DNA of 50,344 nt from positions 1 to 50,344 of the forward strand of contig PCUU01000019.1 of NCBI GenBank assembly GCA_002786855.1. Reading direction: 5' to 3'. A program made the translations under genes and the position numbers. This DNA is from Cytophagales bacterium CG12_big_fil_rev_8_21_14_0_65_40_12. GTDB taxonomy: Bacteria > Bacteroidota > Bacteroidia > Cytophagales > Cyclobacteriaceae. Positions 42,592 to 50,344 of this stretch are shown piece after piece; position 1 is the first letter of the stretch; the number at the start of each line of letters is the position of its first letter. The notes beneath the pieces are model-generated. The model was not told where the DNA came from. It worked only from the letters and a program-made list of their open reading frames with translations, and searched no databases.

Positions 42592-43863
42592 TTAAATCAA
42601 ATGCCCAAATAAATCGGGTTGCTTGTTCAAGTATTCGAACTCGAAATTTTTCGATTTCATTTGGTTGAAAAGCGGCTCTAAATCAGTTTTTTTCTTCAAC
42701 TCGATACCAATTAGGGCGGGTCCTTTTTCTCTGGAAGTCTTTTTGGTGTACTCAAAATGCACAATGTCGTCTTCTGGCCCTAAAACTTCTGTCAAAAACT
42801 CTTTTAAGGCCCCAGCTCTTTGCGGAAAGCGAACAATGAAATAATGTTTAAGACCCTCGTAAAGTAAAGACCGCTCTCGGATTTCTTCAGTTCTCGAAAT
42901 ATCATTGTTCGAACCAGAGATCACACAGACCACATTCTTTCCTTTGATTTCGGCTGCAAATTGTTCCAAGGCAGATAAAGACAATGCTCCTGCAGGCTCG
43001 ACCACAATGGCATCGCGGTTATAGAGTTGCAACATGGTACTGCAAATTAAACCTTCGGGCACAGTTACCACTTCGTCCAATAACTCTTTACAAATGCTGA
43101 AATTGAGATGCCCCACTTGTTTTACGGCAGCACCATCGACAAACTTATCCATTTCTTTAAGTGGCAAATTTTCACCTGCTGCGATTGAGTTTTTCATTGC
43201 AGGGGCGCCTTCAGGCTCCACTCCTATGATTTTGGTATTGGGACTTAAGGTTTTGAATACTGCAGCAACGCCAGAAGCCAATCCACCGCCACCGATAGGC
43301 AGGAATAAGTAGTCTGTCGGAGCTAAAGTAGCTTGAAGGATTTCTAAGCCCACAGTTCCTTGTCCTTCGATTACTTTTTCATCGTCAAAAGGTGGGATGA
43401 AAATCCTGTCAGTTTCGTGGCAATAATGCTTGGCGAAGGCTTGTGCATCATCAAAAGTATCGCCTTTCAATACAATCTCGACAAATTCCTTCCCGAAAAA
43501 CGCGACTTGTTCTACCTTTTGCTTTGGAGTGGGTGCAGGCATAAAAATAGTCGCCTTCACCCCTAACTTCTGACAAGAATAAGCCACGCCTTGGGCATGG
43601 TTACCTGCACTTGCGCAAACAACACCCTGCCTTTTTTGGGCTTCCGATAATCCACTGATCTTGTGATAAGCACCACGAATCTTATAAGAGCGCACGATCT
43701 GTAAATCTTCGCGCTTAAAAACAATATTAGCCTTATACTTTTCTGAGAAAGTGAGGCTTTGCATTAAAGGAGTTCGCAAGACGACAGCTTTGAGCTTCTC
43801 CGCAGCTGCTTCAATGGCGTTTAAACTGGGTCGGTATGTTTGTGCTAACTTTTCGTTTTGCAT
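42592..43863 (-). CDS. ilvA: threonine deaminase (threonine ammonia-lyase)
   Basis: 423-residue PLP enzyme that makes 2-oxobutanoate from threonine, the first committed step to isoleucine. PLP Lys61 lies in SYKIRGA, and GGGGLASGV is the phosphate cradle. The C-terminus has one ACT-like regulatory domain (HYFIVRFPQRAGALKEFLTEVLG), shorter than the two-domain E. coli enzyme (514 residues), so isoleucine feedback could differ. Last gene of the ilv operon, 70 bases after ilvC with a hairpin in the gap. Confidence 0.96.
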   Translation of the reverse strand: MQNEKLAQTYRPSLNAIEAAAEKLKAVVLRTPLMQSLTFSEKYKANIVFKREDLQIVRSYKIRGAYHKISGLSEAQKRQGVVCASAGNHAQGVAYSCQKLGVKATIFMPAPTPKQKVEQVAFFGKEFVEIVLKGDTFDDAQAFAKHYCHETDRIFIPPFDDEKVIEGQGTVGLEILQATLAPTDYLFLPIGGGGLASGVAAVFKTLSPNTKIIGVEPEGAPAMKNSIAAGENLPLKEMDKFVDGAAVKQVGHLNFSICKELLDEVVTVPEGLICSTMLQLYNRDAIVVEPAGALSLSALEQFAAEIKGKNVVCVISGSNNDISRTEEIRERSLLYEGLKHYFIVRFPQRAGALKEFLTEVLGPEDDIVHFEYTKKTSREKGPALIGIELKKKTDLEPLFNQMKSKNFEFEYLNKQPDLFGHLI

Positions 43864-43891
43864 GGTTAAATGCCTTTTTTAGTTATTTGAG

Positions 43892-43918
43892 ATTGCCTGC
43901 CTTGCGCAGACAGGCAAT
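43892..43918 (-). repeat. hairpin in the ilvC-ilvA gap
   Basis: ATTGCCTG, an 11-base loop and CAGGCAAT form an 8-bp stem between ilvC and ilvA. There is no U-run, so it may be an mRNA processing or stability hairpin or a REP element rather than a terminator. Confidence 0.45.
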
Positions 43919-43933
43919 ATCAAACTTGTCCAA

Positions 43934-45010
43934 TTACACCAACTCTTCTTCCTTGACAACGGCAGGCGCATTTTCTGGTCTTAGGCTACGTACCGCTTTG
44001 CCTGCTTGCCACATTTCAGAATTTCTCAACGTATCGAGTTCTACTTCTAGTTTTGCTCGATAATCAGCTTGAGAGTTAGAATCAATAGATTTCTGTGCTT
44101 CAATACCCGCTTTTACTGAGGCATAAAGCTTCTCGAATACTGGTTTAGTGGCTTCGTAGAAAGGATCTTTCCAATCCAATGCACCACGTTGAGCCGTGGT
44201 TGAGCAGTTGGCATACATCCAATCCATTCCATTCTCAGCGATCAGCGGATACAATGATTGTGTTGCTTCTTCAACCGTTTCGTTAAAAGCTTCGGAAGGC
44301 GAATGACCATTGGCCCTTAACACCTCATACTGCGCTTGGAACAATCCTTGAATCGCCCCCATTAAAGTTCCTCTTTCGCCTGTAAGGTCGGAAGTCACTT
44401 CTTTGATGAAGGTGGTTTCGAATAAATAGCCAGAACCTACTGCTATACCTAAGGCAAGAATTCTATCTCTTGCTTTGCCAGTAGCATCTTGATGGATGGC
44501 GAATGAAGAATTCAAGCCTTTGCCAGCTACGAATAGTCTTCTCAAACTTGTGCCAGAACCTTTTGGTGCTACCAAAGCCACATCAATGTCCGCTGGAGGA
44601 ATAATGCCTGTTTTTTCAGCATAGGCCACTCCAAAACCATGAGAGAAATAAAGCATTTTGCCTGGGGTTAAATGTTTTTTCACTGTTGGCCAAAGCTGGA
44701 TTTGAGCGGCATCTGAAAGCAAGTAACAGATGACGGTCGCTTTTTCTAATGCTTCTTCGATTGGAAAAAGTGTTTTACCGGGCTCCCAACCATCTGCAAT
44801 GGCTTTGCCCCATGTTTTTGAATCTTGCCGCTGACCAACGATCACGTTGATGCCATTATCTTTCAAATTCAATGATTGACCTGGGCCTTGTACCCCATAA
44901 CCGATGATTGCGACTGTTTCATTTTTGAGCACTTCTTGTGCTTTTTCTAATGGAAATTCTTCTCGGGTAACTACATTTTCAATTACCCCTCCAAAATTAA
45001 TCTTTGCCAT
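43934..45010 (-). CDS. ilvC: ketol-acid reductoisomerase
   Basis: 358 residues, class I size. It converts acetolactate or acetohydroxybutyrate into the dihydroxy acids of the valine and isoleucine pathways using NADPH and Mg. The nucleotide-binding stretch IIGYGVQGPGQSLNLKDNG is at about 35-53. The C-terminal domain follows, with VTSDLTGERGTLMGAIQG and later metal-ligand-rich segments. It is fifth in the operon, 125 bases after ilvN; that gap holds a REP-like repeat. Confidence 0.96.
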   Translation of the reverse strand: MAKINFGGVIENVVTREEFPLEKAQEVLKNETVAIIGYGVQGPGQSLNLKDNGINVIVGQRQDSKTWGKAIADGWEPGKTLFPIEEALEKATVICYLLSDAAQIQLWPTVKKHLTPGKMLYFSHGFGVAYAEKTGIIPPADIDVALVAPKGSGTSLRRLFVAGKGLNSSFAIHQDATGKARDRILALGIAVGSGYLFETTFIKEVTSDLTGERGTLMGAIQGLFQAQYEVLRANGHSPSEAFNETVEEATQSLYPLIAENGMDWMYANCSTTAQRGALDWKDPFYEATKPVFEKLYASVKAGIEAQKSIDSNSQADYRAKLEVELDTLRNSEMWQAGKAVRSLRPENAPAVVKEEELV

Positions 45011-45060
45011 TATTCTCGTTTTTAGTGATTTGTTTTCTTTAAACTTTTCTCGAAAGCTTC

Positions 45061-45120
45061 TCTGAGATTGCTTCGCCTTCAGTTTTGTTTGTCAACAAAC
45101 TGAATGGCTCGCAATGACGG
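45061..45120. repeat. CGTCATTGCGAG-type interspersed repeat
   Basis: On the minus strand the element starts CCGTCATTGCGAGCCATTC and ends GAAGCAATCTCAGA. It has an internal inverted repeat (TTCAGTTTGTT, 4 bases, AACAAAACTGAA with one bulge). The CGTCATTGCGAG...GAAGCAATCTC framework resembles dispersed repeats reported from many bacterial genomes. It lies in the ilvN-ilvC gap. Confidence 0.55.
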
Positions 45121-45135
45121 TCAGCAGTTATATTT

Positions 45136-45642
45136 CTATTTCAATTCTTCTAATTCATCCATGGGTTTGATTACTGAAACTCTGCCTGAGCGAACAAACT
45201 CCAGCACGCCATAGGGTCTCAGAAATTCCAGTAAATCTTGTGTTTCTTCTTTATGCCCTGTCTTTTCAATGATCATAAAATCTTGCTCCATTGAAAGGAT
45301 TCGGGCATTGTTATCTCGAATCAAGGTTTCAACCAAATTGCCTTCAGCCACAGATTGAGTTGAAATCTTGTACAATGCAATTTCTTGAAACACAGTCTCT
45401 TCATCGATATGATAAACTGCTTTGAGCACCTCAACCTGTTTTTCGATTTGAAGTACCATTTTCTTGATTTGTTCTTCCGTAGTATGCACCACAATGGTAA
45501 ATCTGTAAATGCCCGGATTTTCAGATTCAGAACTATTGATACTGTCGATGTTGACATGTCTCCTTGTAAAAATGGAAGTAATTCGGTTCAGTAACCCAAC
45601 ACTGTTTTCGGAGAATATAGATATGGTATAAGCCCTTTCCAT
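45136..45642 (-). CDS. ilvN: acetolactate synthase small (regulatory) subunit
   Basis: 168-residue regulatory subunit carrying the N-terminal ACT domain (YTISIFSENSVGLLNRITSIFTRRHVNIDSIN), which binds valine for feedback, and a C-terminal half seen in longer IlvN/IlvH proteins. It activates the catalytic subunit encoded just upstream (3-base gap). Confidence 0.94.
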   Translation of the reverse strand: MERAYTISIFSENSVGLLNRITSIFTRRHVNIDSINSSESENPGIYRFTIVVHTTEEQIKKMVLQIEKQVEVLKAVYHIDEETVFQEIALYKISTQSVAEGNLVETLIRDNNARILSMEQDFMIIEKTGHKEETQDLLEFLRPYGVLEFVRSGRVSVIKPMDELEELK

Positions 45643-45645
45643 TGA

Positions 45646-47373
45646 TCAATCAAGTCTAATGTCCGAAACTGACGCCCCTGTCGGGATCATCGGAAATACA
45701 TTGTCTTCTTTTCCTACATGGACTTCAAGCAAATAGCTTCCGTCATGCCTAAGCATCTCTTTTACAGCACTTTCTAGCTCTTCTCTTTCAGTAACTGACT
45801 TAGCTTCAATCCGATAGCCTTTAGCGATTGCCACAAAATCTGGATTCACCATTTCTGTGGACGAATAGCGTTTATCAAAAAATAGCTGTTGCCACTGTCT
45901 GACCATTCCCAAGAATGAATTATTGAGAATGACAATCTTCACAGCCGCTTGTGTTTGAAAAATAGTACCCAATTCTTGGATTGTCATTTGAAAGCCGCCA
46001 TCACCAATTACAGCAATGACTTCTCTTTCTGGCGCACCCAATTTCGCTCCTAAAGCGGCAGGCAAGCAAAAGCCCATGGTGCCTAATCCACCAGAGGTGA
46101 TATTGCTCTTGGACTTGATGAACTTGGTATATCGACATGCAATCATTTGATGCTGCCCCACGTCCGTGACCAAAATCGCATCGCCTTGTGTGGTTTGGTT
46201 GATCTGATTGATGACTTCCGCCATCGAAATTGGACCAGTGGTCGGTTGTAATTCCTTATATATTACCTTTTCAGCTTCTACTTTGTCGTATTCCTTAAAT
46301 TTTGAACGCCAAGCTGAATGTGAGTTAAATTCAACCGCTTCGGTAAGTTCTGTAAGCGTTTCCTTACAATTCCCCAAAACAGGGATATCTATCTTTACAT
46401 TCTTATTGATTTCTGAAGGATCAATATCAAGGTGAATGATTTTAGCCTGTTTGGCATAGGTGGCGAGATTACCCGTTACACGATCGTCAAAGCGCATTCC
46501 GATGGCAATCAGCACATCGCATTCATTTGTCAACACATTGGGACCATAATTGCCGTGCATACCCAACATACCGACATTCAATGGATGATCGGTAGATAAT
46601 GCAGAAAGGCCTAAAAGCGTCCAAGCGGCCGGAATGCCTGTCTTTTCTATAAAGGCTCTAAATTCTTCTTCGGCATTGCCCAAAATCACCCCTTGACCGA
46701 AGAGCACAAATGGCTTTTTAGCTGAATTAATCAGCGCAGCAGCCTTCCTTACTTGATTTAAATCAATCTCAGGAACTGGCTTATAGCTTCTGATTTGTTC
46801 GCATTTACGGTATTCAAAATCCAAACTCGCAAATTGAGCATCTTTGGTAATATCAATCAAAACTGGTCCTGGTCTTCCTGACTTGGCGATGAAAAAAGCC
46901 CTTGCCAAAGCAGCGGGTAAATCTTCCGCCTTGGTCACTTGATAATTCCATTTGGTCGCTGGCATGGAGATGCTGATGATATCCGTTTCCTGAAAAGCAT
47001 CCGAACCCAATAAATGAGAACCAACTTGGCCAGTGATGCACACCAATGGTGTAGAATCTATCATCGCATCGGCAATACCGGTAATAAGGTTAGTTGCTCC
47101 TGGGCCAGAAGTGGCCAAAACCACCCCTACCTTGCCAGTGGCACGTGCATAGCCTTGAGCAGCATGAATAGCGCCTTGCTCATGACGTGTCATGACATGG
47201 CGGACGCGATCTTGGTAATGATAGAGGGCATCATACACAGGCATGATGGCTCCACCCGGATAACCAAAAATCAAATCAACATCTTCTTCCACAAGCGAAC
47301 GCAAAACAGCATCTGCACCAGTGGTTTTCAATTTTGCCTGAATGGGCGGGGTGAGTGTAGCTTCTAAATACAT
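45646..47373 (-). CDS. ilvB: acetolactate synthase large (catalytic) subunit
   Basis: 575-residue ThDP-dependent enzyme that makes acetolactate and acetohydroxybutyrate. The catalytic Glu is in RHEQGAIHAAQGYARATGK; the FAD/middle domain follows; the ThDP-binding GDGGFQMTIQELGTIF and NNSFLGMVRQWQ blocks are near the C-terminus. Length is typical. It begins 1 base after ilvD and is translationally close to both neighbours. Confidence 0.96.
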   Translation of the reverse strand: MYLEATLTPPIQAKLKTTGADAVLRSLVEEDVDLIFGYPGGAIMPVYDALYHYQDRVRHVMTRHEQGAIHAAQGYARATGKVGVVLATSGPGATNLITGIADAMIDSTPLVCITGQVGSHLLGSDAFQETDIISISMPATKWNYQVTKAEDLPAALARAFFIAKSGRPGPVLIDITKDAQFASLDFEYRKCEQIRSYKPVPEIDLNQVRKAAALINSAKKPFVLFGQGVILGNAEEEFRAFIEKTGIPAAWTLLGLSALSTDHPLNVGMLGMHGNYGPNVLTNECDVLIAIGMRFDDRVTGNLATYAKQAKIIHLDIDPSEINKNVKIDIPVLGNCKETLTELTEAVEFNSHSAWRSKFKEYDKVEAEKVIYKELQPTTGPISMAEVINQINQTTQGDAILVTDVGQHQMIACRYTKFIKSKSNITSGGLGTMGFCLPAALGAKLGAPEREVIAVIGDGGFQMTIQELGTIFQTQAAVKIVILNNSFLGMVRQWQQLFFDKRYSSTEMVNPDFVAIAKGYRIEAKSVTEREELESAVKEMLRHDGSYLLEVHVGKEDNVFPMIPTGASVSDIRLD

Positions 47374-47374
47374 A

Positions 47375-49048
47375 TTATAGATCGGTTACACAGCCTTCCG
47401 AAGCTGAAGCCACGGTTTTGGCATATTTATACAATGCACCTCGGGTTACCTTTAATGGTGGTGCTACCCAAGCTGCTTTTCTTTGTGCTAATTCAGCATC
47501 TGGAATATCCAGCGAAATCGTATTGTTGATCGCATCAATGGTAATTGGATCACCATCTTTTACCATGGCAATTGTTCCTCCTTCTTGCGCTTCTGGAGTC
47601 ACGTGTCCTACCACAAAGCCATGGCTTCCACCAGAGAAACGACCATCAGTAATCAAAGCAACTGTTTTCCCTAAACCTGCTCCCATAATGGCCGAAGTAG
47701 GTTTTAACATCTCAGGCATTCCTGGGCCTCCTTTTGGGCCTTCATACCTGATCACCACAACATGCCCCGATTTCACTTTTCCTTCTCTTATGCCTTTTAT
47801 GGCCGAAAACTCATCATCAAAAACAACTGCTGTTCCTTCGAATCTTTCTCCTTCGTGACCTGTGATTTTTGCCACTGCACCCGATTCGGCCAAGTTGCCG
47901 AACAACATTTGCAAATGCCCTTCTGGCTTAATGGGATTATCAAGCGGTCTTAAAACAGATTGACCTTCTTTAAGCGAAGGCACTTGCGCTAAGTTTTCGG
48001 CTATGGTTTTTCCTGTAACAGTCATGCAATCGCCATGAAGCATGCCTTCTTCCAGCATAAACTTCATTACCGCTGGCACTCCTCCTACTTCGAAGAGATC
48101 TTCCATCAGGTATTTACCGCTAGGTTTTAAATCACCAAGAAGTGGCGTACTATCAGAAAGTCTTTGGAAATCCGCTAAAGTCAAATCAATATCAACGCTT
48201 TTGGCAATGGCGATCAAATGCATTACGGCATTGGTAGAACCTCCCAAAACAATGATGACTCGAATGGCATTTTCAAATGACTTTTTAGTGAGGATATCGC
48301 TAGGTTTCAGGTCTATTTCGAGCAAATGCCTGATCGCTTTGCCTATATCTTCACATTCCTGTGCTTTTTCTTTGCTCACTGCTGGGTTTGACGAACCATA
48401 GGGAAGCGCCATGCCTAAAGCCTCAATAGCAGATGACATGGTATTGGCCGTGTACATTCCACCACAAGCGCCCGCACCTGGGCAGGAATTTTTGATGATA
48501 CCTTTATAATCTTCTTCTGAGATATTGCCAGCGAACTTTTCGCCCAATGCTTCAAATGAAGAAACGATATTGAGCTTTTTGTCTTTGTAGCAGCCAGAAG
48601 CAATTGTACCTCCATAGAGCATAATGGAAGGTCTATTCAACCGAGCCATCGCTATGATGGCACCTGGCATATTTTTATCACAACCTACCACAGCGACTAT
48701 GCCATCGTAATAATGCGCACCCGCAACGGCTTCGATGGAATCTGCAATAATCTCGCGTGAGACCAAAGAGTAACGCATACCCTCTGTTCCATTCGCGATG
48801 CCATCACTCACTCCAATGGTATGATAAATCAGGCCAACCAAGTCATTTTTCCATACACTGGCTTTCACTTGAGCTGCTAAATCGTTCAAGTGCATATTGC
48901 AAGTATTACCTTCATAACCCGTGCTGACAACACCTACTTGGGCCTTTTTTAAGTCCTCTTCTGTCAAACCAATGCCATAAAGCATTGCCTGAGAAGCAGG
49001 TTGCGTCTCATCTTGGGTCAGTCGTTTGCTGTACTTATTCAGTTCCAT
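47375..49048 (-). CDS. ilvD: dihydroxy-acid dehydratase
   Basis: 557-residue Fe-S dehydratase producing 2-keto acids for valine and isoleucine. Cluster-binding Cys residues lie in [17 protein letters not shown] and [18 protein letters not shown]. The [15 protein letters not shown] segment near the C-terminus is conserved. It overlaps ilvE by one base (stop/start sharing), so it is translationally coupled. Confidence 0.96.
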   Translation of the reverse strand: MELNKYSKRLTQDETQPASQAMLYGIGLTEEDLKKAQVGVVSTGYEGNTCNMHLNDLAAQVKASVWKNDLVGLIYHTIGVSDGIANGTEGMRYSLVSREIIADSIEAVAGAHYYDGIVAVVGCDKNMPGAIIAMARLNRPSIMLYGGTIASGCYKDKKLNIVSSFEALGEKFAGNISEEDYKGIIKNSCPGAGACGGMYTANTMSSAIEALGMALPYGSSNPAVSKEKAQECEDIGKAIRHLLEIDLKPSDILTKKSFENAIRVIIVLGGSTNAVMHLIAIAKSVDIDLTLADFQRLSDSTPLLGDLKPSGKYLMEDLFEVGGVPAVMKFMLEEGMLHGDCMTVTGKTIAENLAQVPSLKEGQSVLRPLDNPIKPEGHLQMLFGNLAESGAVAKITGHEGERFEGTAVVFDDEFSAIKGIREGKVKSGHVVVIRYEGPKGGPGMPEMLKPTSAIMGAGLGKTVALITDGRFSGGSHGFVVGHVTPEAQEGGTIAMVKDGDPITIDAINNTISLDIPDAELAQRKAAWVAPPLKVTRGALYKYAKTVASASEGCVTDL

Positions 49049-49938
49049 TAGGCTTTTGCTAATAATTTGCGTGAAGGTTTTCGAATCAATTTTTTGTATT
49101 CCTGAGCGATTTTATAGCCAATGGTTTGTTCCCATGGCTTTTTGAATGGGATGCCATCAAGAGATTGAATGCCTGCTATTTCGACTGCAGTACCAGTAAA
49201 AAATGCACCATCGGCTCCTTTGACTTTCTGCGGTGGAAAATAGGTTTCAATCACTTCATAGCCCAAATCATGTGCTATTTCAATCGTTGTAGCACGTGTG
49301 ATACCAGGAAGAATATTACCCAATGGCGGTGTATAGAGCACATTATCTCTTTCAAAAAAGAAATTCGCTCCACTTCCTTCGGCTACCGAGCCGTTGGCAT
49401 CTAAAAGCAGTGCTTCATCAAAACCTTTGCTCTTTGCTTCTGTAGTTGCGAGGATAGAATTAGTGTAATGCCCTGTTACTTTGGCTTCAACAGGAACCGA
49501 TTTTGGGTTTGGTCTTTCGTAAGAAGAAACCAACACATTCGATAGTTTATCGCCAAGATAATTGGCCCATTTCCATGCACAGAAGAACAAGTGCACTTCA
49601 TTCACCGGACTCAAAGACATATTTGCGCCAAGGAAAATTAGCGGCCTGATGTAGGCACCTTTCAGATTGTTCCTTTCAAGCAGTTCGTAGCTGATTTGAG
49701 TTAATTCTTCAACCGTATAATTGCACTTGATGTGCATTTTCTTGGCAGAATCTAACAGTCGCTCGTAATGGGCTGCTGCTTTAAAAATGGATGCTTCACC
49801 TTCTGCTTCGTAGGAACGAATTCCTTCAAAAACGCCACTTCCATAATGGATGCTTTGGCTATACAAACTGAAGTTGGCATCAGTAGCTTTGAGCCACTTA
49901 CCATCCAAGTATACTATTGTGTCTTCGCTGTAATACAT
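49048..49938 (-). CDS. ilvE: branched-chain amino acid aminotransferase
   Basis: 296-residue class IV PLP aminotransferase catalysing the last step of isoleucine and valine synthesis (and leucine). The PLP Lys153 is in [26 protein letters not shown] and [17 protein letters not shown] are the family blocks, and [16 protein letters not shown] the phosphate-binding region. It is the first structural gene of the operon, about 190 bases after the attenuator terminator, so its expression should be under the control of the leader. Confidence 0.95.
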   Translation of the reverse strand: MYYSEDTIVYLDGKWLKATDANFSLYSQSIHYGSGVFEGIRSYEAEGEASIFKAAAHYERLLDSAKKMHIKCNYTVEELTQISYELLERNNLKGAYIRPLIFLGANMSLSPVNEVHLFFCAWKWANYLGDKLSNVLVSSYERPNPKSVPVEAKVTGHYTNSILATTEAKSKGFDEALLLDANGSVAEGSGANFFFERDNVLYTPPLGNILPGITRATTIEIAHDLGYEVIETYFPPQKVKGADGAFFTGTAVEIAGIQSLDGIPFKKPWEQTIGYKIAQEYKKLIRKPSRKLLAKA

Positions 49939-50126
49939 AATACTAGTGTTTAAACTTATTGATTAACTATGTGCCTTTAGGGCTTGATTTTACATGTTCT
50001 ACAATTTTTAATTCGTGTATTCTAAATTTTATCTTCTTATTAATCAGTCACTTAATGCTTTTACGCCTACAGTTTTAAGTTGCTCCGATTCTCATTCTCT
50101 TCCTGCATTCATTTGTTAAATCGACA

Positions 50127-50159
50127 TAAAAAAAGCCTTTCTCTTGGGTGAGAAAGGCT
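50127..50159 (-). terminator. ilv attenuator terminator
   Basis: On the minus strand AGCCTTTCTC, loop ACCCAA, GAGAAAGGCT gives a perfect 10-bp stem followed by an uninterrupted run of U. It is placed between the leader peptide (stop at 50187) and ilvE. This is the classical position of an attenuation terminator. The 5' arm and loop can alternatively pair with the leader mRNA at its stop codon (see the leader entry). Confidence 0.93.
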
Positions 50160-50192
50160 CCTATTTCATGACAATAGCGTTCCATCTCACCC
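50146..50192 (-). promoter_or_regulatory. alternative (antiterminator) pairing of the ilv leader RNA
   Basis: GGGTGAGA at 50185-50192 on the minus strand, overlapping the leader UGA, is the exact complement of UCUCACCC at 50146-50153, which is the top of the terminator's 5' arm plus loop. Forming these 8 pairs breaks the terminator. A ribosome stalled on Thr/Val/Ile codons leaves the segment free (read-through); one reaching the stop covers it (termination). Confidence 0.72.
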
Positions 50193-50240
50193 CGTTTCCG
50201 TGGTAATAATGACTACTGTAATGACTGTGTACTTTTTCAT
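50187..50240 (-). CDS. ilv operon leader peptide (Thr-Val-Ile rich)
   Basis: A 17-codon frame on the minus strand, too short for usual gene calling, reads MKKYTVITVVIITTETG followed by TGA. Residues 5-14 are ten successive Thr, Val or Ile residues; overall there are 5 Thr, 3 Val and 3 Ile, with no Leu. These are the pathway's products (Ile, Val) and its precursor (Thr, the substrate of IlvA). It is followed after 27 bases by a strong terminator and then ilvE. This is the hallmark of ribosome-mediated attenuation, as in the enterobacterial ilv and thr operons; the sequence itself is unrelated to those leaders. Confidence 0.88.
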   Translation of the reverse strand: MKKYTVITVVIITTETG

Positions 50241-50256
50241 TTCTAATCTTTTGTTA

Positions 50257-50307
50257 GTCATCCTGAGACTTAATATTTTGGTTTCAAAACACACAAAACA
50301 GGATGAC
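50257..50307. repeat. GTCATCCTG...CAGGATGAC inverted repeat
   Basis: A perfect 9-bp inverted repeat with a 33-base loop lies just upstream of the leader peptide ATG. The TCATCCTGAG end is like the elements at about 1.53 and 38.7 kb, so it may be a REP-family copy, but in this place it could also shape the 5' end of the ilv leader RNA. Confidence 0.5.
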
Positions 50308-50344
50308 GTTTGTTAGCTTCGATCGATAAGATATGCAAAATGGC

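Noticed and set aside
45321-45557. 78-codon frame inside ilvN on the same strand
   Set aside because: It is an alternative frame of ilvN without a start context or motif.
1-50344. tRNA, rRNA, insertion sequence or prophage genes
   Set aside because: No cloverleaf with a TTC loop, no rRNA stretch and no transposase, integrase or phage protein was recognisable in either strand.

Overview
The window looks like chromosomal DNA from a Bacteroidota bacterium, probably a marine or aquatic Cytophagales relative (Roseivirga/Fulvivirga/Marivirga type). This is inferred from the gene families (DUF1080, DUF2911, DUF4421, LVIVD lipoproteins, PorT-like barrels, split MetH, fused SpmAB), weak Shine-Dalgarno sequences, AT-rich DNA and several TAnnTTTG boxes typical of Bacteroidota promoters. 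I saw no rRNA, tRNA, CRISPR array, transposase, integrase or phage gene.

Layout. 0.1-3.1 kb: a Gfo/Idh/MocA oxidoreductase with a Tat-like leader and two DUF1080 lipoproteins, suggesting envelope 3-keto-glycoside metabolism. 3.4-6.4 kb: a secreted AbgB-like amidohydrolase, an exported HIT protein, a HEAT-like protein and two very small proteins. 6.4-12.8 kb: a leftward RND efflux operon (TolC, adaptor, pump) followed by a PII-like protein and two small membrane proteins. 13-24.4 kb: mostly housekeeping genes (ABC-F ATPase, DEAD-box helicase, toxin-antitoxin pair, CutC, 3-hydroxyacyl-CoA dehydrogenase, acyl-CoA-binding protein, RsmE, SpmAB-like protein, DUF2911 protein), with strong intrinsic terminators at convergent gene ends.

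24.4-29.9 kb: a leftward methyl-cycle operon. A SAM-I riboswitch precedes a methionine synthase split into two genes, then a four-helix-bundle (S23-type) gene flanked by inverted repeats, then metF and a terminator. 29.9-33 kb: two LVIVD lipoproteins with an outer-membrane barrel, and a Ppx/GppA phosphatase. 33-38.6 kb: a tightly packed leftward run (menC, ribE, acyltransferase, patatin, MBL hydrolase, two duplicated alpha/beta hydrolases). 39-42.5 kb: sufU-sufS, a GPP34 protein and a DUF4421 protein.

42.6-50.3 kb: a complete leftward isoleucine/valine operon, ilvE-ilvD-ilvB-ilvN-ilvC-ilvA. In front of it I found an unlabelled 17-residue leader peptide with an unbroken ten-residue run of Thr, Val and Ile. 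A strong terminator follows, together with an 8-bp alternative pairing centred on the leader stop codon. This is a complete candidate ribosome-mediated attenuator and is the most interesting regulatory signal in the window, with the SAM-I riboswitch second.
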